From: Deltaproteobacteria bacterium
Lineage (GTDB): Bacteria; Bdellovibrionota_C; UBA2361; OMII01
Direction: 5' to 3'
NCBI GenBank assembly: GCA_023262305.1
Contig: JALRCK010000109.1
Coordinates: 1-7,035, forward strand
Length of the DNA: 7,035 bases
The notes under the pieces were generated by a model. That model had not been told where the DNA came from. It worked only from the letters and a program-made list of their open reading frames with translations, and did no database searches. Below, piece after piece: positions 1 to 6,577 of this stretch (the stretch's first letter is position 1; every line of letters begins with the position of its first letter). The translations under genes and the position numbers were made by a program.

Positions 1-1524
1 GGCAGCGGGATTTTCCACAGCCTGATTGATCCGCTCAACTAGGTGACTGACGTTTCCTGGGCTAAACGAGAGGAGATTGCGCTTAAGATTAGCACGATCC
101 ATCTCCATGACGAACCCGATATTCTCACCTGCTATCACGCCGGTCGGTCTATCGCGATTGATGAACGCCGATTCCATGACTACTTGGTTGAGACCATCCT
201 CGGAGCCACCCGTAATCACCGTGCGACCCCGCATTAAGGCGCAGATCAGATCTCGCTGTTTTCCGCTTAATCCCTCGGCCATCATGAAAACACCGGGCCA
301 CTTGCGCTCAATCGCCTCTCCGATCTGCTTCACATGCCACCCATATGCGTCTTTCATATTCGTTGTGTCTGCTGGTGCATCCGATGGGAAGAGCGAGAGG
401 AGCGCAAAAAATCGATAACTCTGCCGAATGGCGTCCATCGACATGTGCGAACGCGCTCGCGTCAAGAAGTCGTCTATCGCGAGGAACACGGTATCGAGCC
501 CCTTTCCTGGATCAAGTCGGTCGAACATACCGAATTGGTGCGGCACTCCAAGCCTCTCGGCGTCAAACGCAGCGTGTATCAACGCTTGCTGGCGAGGAGT
601 CATCGATTTCAAAGACGATATAGTTTGGTGGTAGTTCGCAGGAGTGATGAGGTCTTGCCGTTTGGCTAGATCCTCTTCATCGATACCAAGAGCAAAGGTG
701 CGTAGCTCAGGAACTGGCAGTTTAAGACGATCGAAGATCCTTCTCAAACGATCGTTGTAGACTTCAGTGTGAGTAAGAACTACATCCGCTTGACTCGCTC
801 CACGCGCTAGATCCACGATCTGAGCCGGAAGCTCCTCGGTCTCTGGCAACGCAGGAATTGTGGTGTGGAGGTGGTACGTCGAGCGACCTCCCATTTCACG
901 GATGCGCGGCGCGAAGCGACCAACGGTTGGACTGAAGAAGTAGTCTTGGAAGTTAAACCGAAGGTCTGCGCCTCGATGTTGAAGCGTTGAAAGCTCCCTC
1001 GCTATCACACCTGAAAACGAGCGGTTAAAGTCATCATTCACGCTCTGCGAGGGAGCGTACTTTGCAACGTACCGCACCATGAACTCGGCTGATCCCACTT
1101 GGGGAATCTCAGAGGGATTCCTCCCCTTCGCCCGATACTCAGCCTCAAGCTCCTGAGATACCACAGCAGCCTTATCTGCCGGATACATCGCCTTGACGGC
1201 ATCAGGTGTGAGCGTCTCCGAGGTGTGAGCTTTCGGATGGAGCACCGGCCAATACCCCGTTCCAAACCAAGCCTTGAAGAGTTCCGGTGGCATCGCCCCT
1301 GGATCAGCAGCGGAGATCTTAACCCCCTGCCAATTGTCGTGAGACCGGTGGTCCTTGGTGAACATCACCACATCTTTGCCGGCAGAGTTGGCAACCTCAT
1401 TCAAGATAACGGTGGGGAGCCCACCATCAGGTCGCTCCGTTAATCCGAATGGAAAGGTGAGCATGTGAAGCTTCCCCTGGTTTCGGTCGTCTCTCGTGGA
1501 TTCGGTGTTGCACGGTAGTGTCAT
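1..1524 (-). CDS. Divergent GT20 (trehalose-6-phosphate synthase family) glycosyltransferase, 3' end missing
   Basis: The frame is open for 508 codons from ATG at 1522-1524 to the left edge, so the C-terminus is cut off. A purine-rich Shine-Dalgarno (AAGGGGA, 1533-1539) lies 8 bases before this ATG. An ATG at residue 21 (1462-1464) with its own AGGGGA is an alternative start. GT20 landmarks appear in order: a glycine pair (G34-G35), WPVLH (92-96), QDYF (193-196, the family's HDYH site), HLHTTIP (218-224, family FFLHIPFP), RLDPGKG (336-342) and EDGLN (442-446) followed by E451. R336, K341, D443, N446 and E451 match the residues of OtsA that hold the UDP-sugar. The last residues resemble the end of the glycosyltransferase domain, so little of it is missing. 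The family makes alpha-glucosides from a nucleotide sugar in the cytoplasm. The acceptor here is uncertain because the usual sugar-phosphate contacts look altered, so the name trehalose-6-phosphate synthase is not safe. Confidence 0.85.
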   Translation of the reverse strand, partial: MTLPCNTESTRDDRNQGKLHMLTFPFGLTERPDGGLPTVILNEVANSAGKDVVMFTKDHRSHDNWQGVKISAADPGAMPPELFKAWFGTGYWPVLHPKAHTSETLTPDAVKAMYPADKAAVVSQELEAEYRAKGRNPSEIPQVGSAEFMVRYVAKYAPSQSVNDDFNRSFSGVIARELSTLQHRGADLRFNFQDYFFSPTVGRFAPRIREMGGRSTYHLHTTIPALPETEELPAQIVDLARGASQADVVLTHTEVYNDRLRRIFDRLKLPVPELRTFALGIDEEDLAKRQDLITPANYHQTISSLKSMTPRQQALIHAAFDAERLGVPHQFGMFDRLDPGKGLDTVFLAIDDFLTRARSHMSMDAIRQSYRFFALLSLFPSDAPADTTNMKDAYGWHVKQIGEAIERKWPGVFMMAEGLSGKQRDLICALMRGRTVITGGSEDGLNQVVMESAFINRDRPTGVIAGENIGFVMEMDRANLKRNLLSFSPGNVSHLVERINQAVENPAA

Positions 1525-1635
1525 GAGCGTGTTCCCCTTCTTCTGCTTTACTAGGCGCTTGAACTCTGTTAGTCACGATTCAGTGGTTGCAAACTTCGGC
1601 GATTATTACTCACAGAAATGTGCTAAGCAAAAAAT
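1525..1635. promoter_or_regulatory. Divergent intergenic control region between the GT20 and GH31 genes
   Basis: These 111 bases separate the start codons of two divergently transcribed genes and must hold both promoters unless one lies further upstream. The part nearest GH31 is AT-rich (about 1600-1635). No -35/-10 pair close to the sigma-70 consensus with normal spacing was found on either strand, and no long palindromic operator is visible. The GT20 side has a good Shine-Dalgarno at 1533-1539, while the GH31 side has only an A-rich run before its ATG. Confidence 0.5.
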
Positions 1636-3906
1636 ATGAGCGTCTCCTATCCAGAACCATCACTTTTTTTTGGGATCATTTCCAGCTTCAAGAACTCCCC
1701 TGACGGGGGAGTCGTTCTCAACAGCCAAGGGGTGGACCTTGAGATTGAGCACCTGGCAGGAGTTGGATGGAGTCTTGAGGCTCGCTACGATCGATGTCAC
1801 ACAGGTGTCTCTCGGCAGCCGTTCACCGGAGCGCAAACGACCCTAGCGAGAACAAGTTGCTCTATTGAGCACGATCCGCACTCAAAACTACTGATGGTAC
1901 ACGCAGGTGGAGATGCACTAACAATTCACCTTGAGACGGGAGCCATCTCCGCGGCACGGGGAGGCAGGGTCTACTGGAGGAGCGAAGGCTCTCCGTTTGC
2001 GGCCCATGTGGCACCGGTGAAGATCCTGGAGGACATCCAGTCGATTGAACAAACTCACTGGGATGAGCCAACCCCCTACCGACTCGTGCCCACGCATTTT
2101 GAAACGCACATGACCCGCTTTCGTTACCCTGCACCGCGCGGCGCTATCTTCGGATTGCCCGGACAATGCGGGGAATTCAATCGCCGTGGGTACAGATACG
2201 ATCTGTTTAATAACGATCAGCCGTGGCACATACCCTCACGCCCGCAGATGTACCAAGCATGGCCGATCGTGATTCACGAGGGCTCCAACGGCGAGGGATG
2301 GGTCGGGGTTTTTCATGACAATCCGGCCCGAACATTTGTGGACCTCGGGGATTTCTACCGCGACACCGTGCTCTTCGAATCGATTACTAACAACACCCGC
2401 GTCTATATCGTTGCCGACGAGAACCTAGGTGGAGTTACCCAACGATTCGTTACACTCCTTGGCACCCCAGTATTTCCTCCATCGTGGGCATTCGGATACC
2501 AACAGTGCCGATACTCATACATGTCATCGGATGAGATTCGCGCTGTAACCGCTCGGTTGCGATCAGAGAAGATCCCGTGCGATTCGATCTATTTCGACAT
2601 CGACTACATGGATGGCTATCGCGTCTTCACTCGAAACCCTGAAACATTTGGAGATCTGACGGAATGTCTGCGCGACGTTAAGGAGAACGGGTTTGAGCCA
2701 GTGTGCATCATCGATCCTGGGGTCAAGGTAGATCCGAAAAACGAGACGTACACAGCCCTTCTGAAGAAGGACGCCTATCTCAAGGACTCAGAAAATAACA
2801 CCTTCGAGATCCTGTGCTGGCCCGGCAAAGCGGCGCTCCCAGATTTCTTCTCAGAGCGTGTACGGGCGCAGTGGTCATCGATTCAGAAGCAGTGGCTGAA
2901 AACGTATCCATTCTCAGGGGTATGGAACGACATGAACGAGCCATCCAATTTTGACGGTGGGCGTGAGAAAACAGCGACGGCCGTGTCAGAGCTCGGTCCG
3001 ATCCGAGATTTTTACAACCTCTACGGTTACTCGATGGCTGCCGCCAGCGCCCAGGGATGGACGGAAACACATCCTGAAAAGCGCGGAGTTATTATCACTC
3101 GCTCGGGCTACCCCGGAGTTCAGCGACACGCCGTTGTGTGGCACGGAGACAATTCCGCGTGGTGGGAGCACCTCCGTTTGGCGATCGACACCGCCGTGAG
3201 CTATGCCCTGTGCGGCTGCTTCTACACCGGACCAGATATCCCCGGCTTCTTCAACAACCCCTCGGATGATATGGCGACGCGAGCGTTCCAGCTCGGCGCA
3301 TTCCTTCCCCTCTTCCGCGGTCACGCCTACAAATTGACGAGCAGCAAGGAGCCCTACGCGTACCCAGGTGATACAGGTCGTAGGATCAAAGAGGCCATTG
3401 CCTTGCGATATTCCCTCGTGCGCGAGTGGTACTCATCCTATGAGCGCTCCCGTCGCACTGGAGCACCACTCCTTGAGCCCGTCCTCGACGGAGATAAAAA
3501 CCCGGTGCGCGACTGTTTTATGTTGTTTGGAAAGCTCCTCGTCGCCGGTGTAACCACCCGAGATGAGCGTGCCCGTGCGATCTGGCTTCCTGAAGGTGTA
3601 TGGTATCGACTCGGTGACACCTCCGAGACGCTTCAAGGTGGGCAGTGGATCCTTGAGCCCGTAACGCTCGAGCATCTCCCGGTGTTTGTGCGAGGTGGTA
3701 CGATCTTAACTCGCAACACCCCTCAGAAGAACACTCCGGAGACCCTTGCCGCAGAGGAGCACTTTGAGATTTACCGGGACGCATCAGGTGCCGCCGCAGG
3801 CTACTGGTATGGCGATGACGGTGTATCTACGACCGACTCTCGCGCGCAAAGGATCGCACTCTCAGTGACGCGCGGATCTGAGGTGGTTGAGAAACGGTCT
3901 ATCTAA
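1636..3906 (+). CDS. GH31 alpha-glucosidase-like glycoside hydrolase
   Basis: This is a complete 756-residue protein, a normal length for bacterial GH31 enzymes. There is no signal peptide, so it should act in the cytoplasm on alpha-glucosides such as maltose-type oligosaccharides. The N-terminal beta-sandwich region (about 1-265) precedes the catalytic barrel. Visible motifs are FDIDYMDGYRVFT (320-332), WNDMNEP (430-436) with the expected nucleophile D432, RSGYPGVQRH (489-498), WHGDN (502-506) with the expected acid/base D505, and PLFRGHAY (558-565). The C-terminal sandwich (about 630-756) includes the usual LPEGVWY and PVFVRGG segments. The start has no clear Shine-Dalgarno, only an A-rich stretch, but no better in-frame start is evident. 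The family also includes alpha-xylosidases, transglucosidases and sulfoquinovosidases, so substrate specificity cannot be fixed from sequence. It is divergent from the GT20 gene, which suggests a shared sugar pathway. Confidence 0.95.
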   Translation: MSVSYPEPSLFFGIISSFKNSPDGGVVLNSQGVDLEIEHLAGVGWSLEARYDRCHTGVSRQPFTGAQTTLARTSCSIEHDPHSKLLMVHAGGDALTIHLETGAISAARGGRVYWRSEGSPFAAHVAPVKILEDIQSIEQTHWDEPTPYRLVPTHFETHMTRFRYPAPRGAIFGLPGQCGEFNRRGYRYDLFNNDQPWHIPSRPQMYQAWPIVIHEGSNGEGWVGVFHDNPARTFVDLGDFYRDTVLFESITNNTRVYIVADENLGGVTQRFVTLLGTPVFPPSWAFGYQQCRYSYMSSDEIRAVTARLRSEKIPCDSIYFDIDYMDGYRVFTRNPETFGDLTECLRDVKENGFEPVCIIDPGVKVDPKNETYTALLKKDAYLKDSENNTFEILCWPGKAALPDFFSERVRAQWSSIQKQWLKTYPFSGVWNDMNEPSNFDGGREKTATAVSELGPIRDFYNLYGYSMAAASAQGWTETHPEKRGVIITRSGYPGVQRHAVVWHGDNSAWWEHLRLAIDTAVSYALCGCFYTGPDIPGFFNNPSDDMATRAFQLGAFLPLFRGHAYKLTSSKEPYAYPGDTGRRIKEAIALRYSLVREWYSSYERSRRTGAPLLEPVLDGDKNPVRDCFMLFGKLLVAGVTTRDERARAIWLPEGVWYRLGDTSETLQGGQWILEPVTLEHLPVFVRGGTILTRNTPQKNTPETLAAEEHFEIYRDASGAAAGYWYGDDGVSTTDSRAQRIALSVTRGSEVVEKRSI

Positions 3907-3984
3907 GGACTGCCCTAAGAATCTATATCGGCTCATCGACGGAATGAGTGGGTGCTTTCTGTCAGATTGGGACGTGAACGTGCG

Positions 3985-4005
3985 CCTGAAAACCATCTTT
4001 TCAGG
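3985..4005. terminator. Perfect hairpin downstream of GH31, possible terminator
   Basis: The arms CCTGAAAA (3985-3992) and TTTTCAGG (3998-4005) form a perfect 8-bp stem with a 5-base loop, about 80 bases after the GH31 stop. The U-run is inside the stem and the bases that follow are not a U-tract. A classic intrinsic terminator is therefore doubtful; transcript 3'-end protection is an alternative. Confidence 0.35.
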
Positions 4006-4113
4006 GCTTAAACCAGCGATTTCGCGCCTCACACTGACCATAACTACCCACTAAATCCGTCGAAGACCCTCTCTATCTAAAGCGCCATCTTGGTGGTGGT
4101 ATCGCGGAGAACA

Positions 4114-4153
4114 CGGAGGGCAGTGAGAGGATTAATCAAGGAGAGACCCTCCG
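4114..4153. repeat. Inverted repeat CGGAGGG/CCCTCCG
   Basis: Perfect 7-base arms at 4114-4120 and 4147-4153 are separated by 26 bases. The stem is GC-rich, but the loop is long and no U-tract follows on either strand. The function is unknown. It may be part of a larger structured 3' region between the convergent genes. Confidence 0.35.
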
Positions 4154-4179
4154 CATCACCTAACCAAAAAGCATTACCT

Positions 4180-4216
4180 TCCACCACCCTTAGATAGGTG
4201 GAGAGCATTATTGCTC
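4180..4216. repeat. Two adjacent small hairpins just past the hsp20 stop
   Basis: TCCACC (4180-4185) pairs with GGTGGA (4197-4202) across 11 bases. GAGCA (4203-4207) pairs with TGCTC (4212-4216) across 4 bases. They lie 50-90 bases beyond the hsp20 stop on the minus strand. A run of five U residues follows the first hairpin on that strand only after a gap of several bases, so a terminator role for the doxX-hsp20 transcript is possible but weak. Confidence 0.3.
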
Positions 4217-4266
4217 ACCGAGCGAATCATGCCTTGCCAAGCTCCTTCGTTTCGAATGCCGAGAAG

Positions 4267-4794
4267 CTATTTAGTTCGGATCTCGACCTTTTTCGCGGGC
4301 GCCTCGGATTCGGCGCGCAGAGGAAGGGTAATAGTGACGATCCCCTTAGATGCAGTCGCCTCGACTCCATCCTCCCTCACGCCCAAACCGGTCAGGGGAA
4401 CCACTCGCTCAAAGGGACCATACTCTGATTCCGAATAGCTCCAGGCGTCGCCATCAACCACATCATCGCCGTCAGGCTTTCGCTCTCCTCGAATGGCGAG
4501 ACCATCGCTGGTAAGAGATATCTCCACATCCCGCTCGTCCATCCCGGGCAGCTCAACCGCCACAATCACCGCGGACTCAGTCTTGCGAACGTTTACATTA
4601 GGCGCAAACGTGGTCAGCCGTTCCCCCAGCTGCTGCAATGGCTCCGAGACAAAATCGGGCAAGATCGTCGACCCGGAGATAACCTCATTGAAGAGTCGGT
4701 TAACCTGACGCTGCAGGTTGGTGACCGCTACCTGCTGCCCCCCTACCGGAACAGTCTTCTTCTTCCATCGCCACGGAACGATCCTACCGGTCAT
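4267..4794 (-). CDS. Small heat shock protein, Hsp20/alpha-crystallin family
   Basis: This 175-residue protein has the architecture of an ATP-independent holdase chaperone that binds unfolding proteins in the cytoplasm. The N-terminal arm (1-62) includes a helical NLQRQVNRLFNEV segment (26-38), typical of bacterial Hsp20. The alpha-crystallin domain spans about 63-160. It holds the VELPGMDERDVEISL strand-turn region, the YGPFERVVPL stretch and the conserved G-IVTITLPL end. The C-terminal tail carries V170-E171-I172, which fits the I/V-x-I/V motif that docks neighbouring subunits. A Shine-Dalgarno AAGAGGA (4800-4806) sits 5 bases before the ATG. The gene starts 24 bases after the doxX-like stop on the same strand, so the two are probably co-transcribed. 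No CIRCE element or clear heat-shock promoter was seen upstream. Confidence 0.95.
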   Translation of the reverse strand: MTGRIVPWRWKKKTVPVGGQQVAVTNLQRQVNRLFNEVISGSTILPDFVSEPLQQLGERLTTFAPNVNVRKTESAVIVAVELPGMDERDVEISLTSDGLAIRGERKPDGDDVVDGDAWSYSESEYGPFERVVPLTGLGVREDGVEATASKGIVTITLPLRAESEAPAKKVEIRTK

Positions 4795-4818
4795 ATAAAT
4801 CCTCTTGAACCTATCCGA

Positions 4819-5244
4819 CTATGCCGCCGGTGCGACCCGTCGGACATTATCCAACGCGTATACACCCGGACCGCTAAAGAGCAGCGAGCACGCCGCGGCG
4901 CACAGAATCAGATCTTTGTTAAAGATATCGTGCCCGCCCGGAAAGAATCCGAAAGCGAATACAAACGAGAGTATCAGCAGCCCGGAGAGGATACCGGTCA
5001 GGGTGGTCCACAACCCGAGGATCATCATAGAACCTATCCCCACCTCGATGTATGGAAGAAGGGTTGCATACAGAGCAGAGACGTTCGAGGGGAGCATGCC
5101 GAAGGTTTTTACCTGCTCGATGAACGCGGAGAGAACCTCCAACTTACCGAGTCCGGCCATGATAAAGTAAGCACCCAGAGCAAGACGAATCAGAAAAGGC
5201 GCCCATACGCTCGAACCGATAGGTTGGTTGATTTTGATCCCCAT
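4819..5244 (-). CDS. DoxX family inner-membrane protein
   Basis: This 141-residue protein has four predicted membrane helices at about 16-32, 57-77, 80-101 and 110-128, the usual DoxX/DoxD-like layout and length. The first helix carries the family's RLALGAYFIMAGLGKL pattern (20-35), and helix 2 carries the conserved P-x-x-E-V-G pattern (64-69). DoxX-like proteins are small membrane proteins linked in some bacteria to quinone-dependent redox chemistry or oxidative-stress resistance, but their exact activity is generally unknown. The start is well supported by AAGGAG (5250-5255), 5 bases before the ATG. It is the first gene of a likely two-gene operon with hsp20. Its own promoter must lie in the 341-base gap it shares with the divergent moxR-like gene. 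Confidence 0.9.
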   Translation of the reverse strand: MGIKINQPIGSSVWAPFLIRLALGAYFIMAGLGKLEVLSAFIEQVKTFGMLPSNVSALYATLLPYIEVGIGSMMILGLWTTLTGILSGLLILSFVFAFGFFPGGHDIFNKDLILCAAACSLLFSGPGVYALDNVRRVAPAA

Positions 5245-5585
5245 ACTAGCTCCTTAAAAAACGGTTTTTAGGCTCAACAGCTATGAGTCCACACACGCTC
5301 CGACCCCGGCAGAGGTCCTCACCACACCATTCGCGGGTTGTCCACCAACCCACCACGATACAGCTCGATACTTCTAGCTTTTTGAACGGCACTAAAACGA
5401 GTACAACTATCCCTCAGCCACACCGTTTACTGAGAGGGTGGTTGTAAGCCTTACGGCTGTAGGCTTAACCGCTAACGCCCTCGCAGTGGGAAGTTCTCGT
5501 ACGGTCAATAGGATAAGCCGTCTTTTCGTCTTCGACAACGGAATAAGTGGCACAGGTGATCCGTCGAACAGCAGGAATATACCCT
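5245..5585. promoter_or_regulatory. Divergent control region between doxX-like and moxR-like genes
   Basis: This 341-base stretch has no supported gene. It must carry the promoters for the leftward doxX-hsp20 pair and the rightward moxR-DUF58 pair. The best sigma-70-like match rightward is TTGAAC at 5382-5387 with AACTAT 17 bases later, which is only a partial match. No CIRCE repeat or convincing sigma-32 site was found. Two neighbouring hairpins (5403-5466) lie 120-180 bases before the moxR start and would be in a 5' leader or operator. Confidence 0.5.
5403..5466. repeat. Two tandem inverted repeats upstream of moxR-like gene
   Basis: The first repeat pairs 5403-5417 with 5430-5445. ACAAC matches GTTGT at the base, and CCCTCAG matches CTGAGAGGG with one bulged A, around a 12-base loop. 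Immediately after it, AAGCC (5446-5450) pairs with GGCTT (5462-5466), with a smaller AGCC/GGCT alternative inside. No U-tract follows. They could be a regulator binding site, a structured mRNA leader or a transcription boundary between the divergent units. Confidence 0.45.
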
Positions 5586-6554
5586 ATGGAAACTCACAAC
5601 GACCCCTCCTTCAGCGAAACCTTTCATCGAATCAAGGCGGAGCTTCACCGCGAGATCATCGGACAGGATAAACTCCTCGATAGACTCCTGATCGCCCTTC
5701 TGGCCGATGGGCATGTCCTCCTTGAGGGGGTGCCTGGGCTGGCGAAGACCCGGACCCTTATGGCCCTCACCAAGGTCCTCGATGCCAAGATGACCCGCAT
5801 TCAATTTACCCCAGATATCTTGCCATCTGATGTAGTTGGCACCGAGGTGTATCGCCCGCAGAGCGGTGACTTCGTGATTCGCAAGGGTCCGGTCTTCACG
5901 AACCTTCTCCTGGCTGATGAGATCAACCGCGCACCGGCGAAGGTCCAATCAGCACTCCTGCAAGCGATGCAAGAGCGTGAGGTCACCATAGGTGAAGAGA
6001 CCTTTAAACTACCCAACCCTTTCCTCGTGCTCGCGACTCAAAATCCCCTCGAGCAGGAGGGAACCTATGCCCTCCCAGAGGCTCAAGTGGACAGATTCCT
6101 GATGAAGGTAAAGGTGGGGTATCCAACCTTCGACGAGGAGGTGGCGATCATCGACCTCGCTTCGAACAAAGCATTGAGCAACGTGAATCTGTCGAAGGTG
6201 CTCCCGTTGAGCGAATTAGGCAGGCTGCGGGTCCAGTGCGATGAGGTGTATATCGACCCAAAGATCGATCGCTACATCGTCTCACTCGTGCACGCCACAA
6301 GAAACGGGGACGCCTACGGGCTTAAAGGGATGATTGAATGGGGGGGATCACCTCGCGCCAGTATCGCCTTGCGTGTATGCGCACGAGCGCTCGCCTTCCT
6401 CAAGGGAAAGCGGTTTGTGACGCCCGACGATGTGAAGGAGATAGCTCCTGACGTGCTGCGACACCGAGTGCTTGTTACCTTTGAAGCGGAGGCACGCGGC
6501 ATTGATAGTGATCAGGTGATCAAAACCCTGCTCAACGGCGTCACAGTCCCCTAG
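5586..6554 (+). CDS. MoxR-type AAA+ ATPase
   Basis: This 322-residue protein has the normal MoxR length. MoxR ATPases are cytoplasmic chaperone-like machines that help assemble or activate partner proteins, often with VWA or DUF58 proteins. Using the ATG at 5586 as residue 1, Walker A is GVPGLAKT (48-55) and Walker B is LLADEIN (108-114, with D111 and E112). Sensor 1 is in ATQNP (150-154), the arginine-finger region is VDRF (168-171) and a sensor 2 arginine is R257 in GGSPRAS. The MoxR hallmark LPEAQ precedes VDRF. The frame opens earlier with GTG at 5547. The ATG at 5586 is preferred because AGGA (5573-5576) sits 9 bases before it and the conserved domain begins shortly after. The DUF58 gene follows after 23 bases, so they form an operon. 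Confidence 0.95.
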   Translation: METHNDPSFSETFHRIKAELHREIIGQDKLLDRLLIALLADGHVLLEGVPGLAKTRTLMALTKVLDAKMTRIQFTPDILPSDVVGTEVYRPQSGDFVIRKGPVFTNLLLADEINRAPAKVQSALLQAMQEREVTIGEETFKLPNPFLVLATQNPLEQEGTYALPEAQVDRFLMKVKVGYPTFDEEVAIIDLASNKALSNVNLSKVLPLSELGRLRVQCDEVYIDPKIDRYIVSLVHATRNGDAYGLKGMIEWGGSPRASIALRVCARALAFLKGKRFVTPDDVKEIAPDVLRHRVLVTFEAEARGIDSDQVIKTLLNGVTVP

Positions 6555-6577
6555 GTGTGTACGAGGACAAGGTCACT

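Larger units (their letters stand above)
3907..4266. other. Non-coding stretch between convergent GH31 and hsp20 genes
   Basis: These 360 bases lie between the stop codons of two convergent genes. No ORF with convincing family features is present. The stretch contains several short inverted repeats, given separately, and a direct repeat AGACCCTC at 4064-4071 and 4144-4151. CTATCTAA at 4073-4080 is inverted as TTAGATAG at 4190-4197. None of the hairpins is followed by a clean U-tract, so termination may be Rho-dependent or use imperfect hairpins. A small RNA cannot be excluded. Confidence 0.6.

Noticed and set aside
43..1443. Several plus-strand ORFs (43-237, 77-418, 334-669, 1099-1443) and the minus ORF 1038-1265
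   Set aside because: They overlap the 508-codon minus-strand GT20 frame, which shows coherent family motifs from end to end. Their translations show no recognisable domain.
4174..4230. Minus-strand 18-codon ORF with an AAGGAG-like site upstream
   Set aside because: It is very short, has no recognisable sequence and overlaps the small inverted repeats. The Shine-Dalgarno alone is not enough to call a gene.
5256..5270. A-run/T-run palindrome just upstream of the doxX-like Shine-Dalgarno, resembling a hairpin
   Set aside because: The arms are separated by a single base, so no hairpin can close, and it is only A/T-rich symmetry. A weak operator half-site remains possible but unsupported.
5547..5585. 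Upstream GTG start that would add 13 residues to the MoxR protein
   Set aside because: The ATG at 5586 has a better-placed Shine-Dalgarno and gives the usual N-terminus. The extra residues match nothing conserved.
5245..5585. Search for a CIRCE element or sigma-32 promoter driving the doxX-hsp20 pair
   Set aside because: No 9-9-9 inverted repeat of the CIRCE type and no properly spaced CTTGAA/CCCCAT-like pair was found.
5505..5948. Minus-strand ORF of 147 codons opposite the moxR-like gene
   Set aside because: It is antisense to the Walker A and Walker B coding region of a clear MoxR ATPase, with no domain signal of its own.
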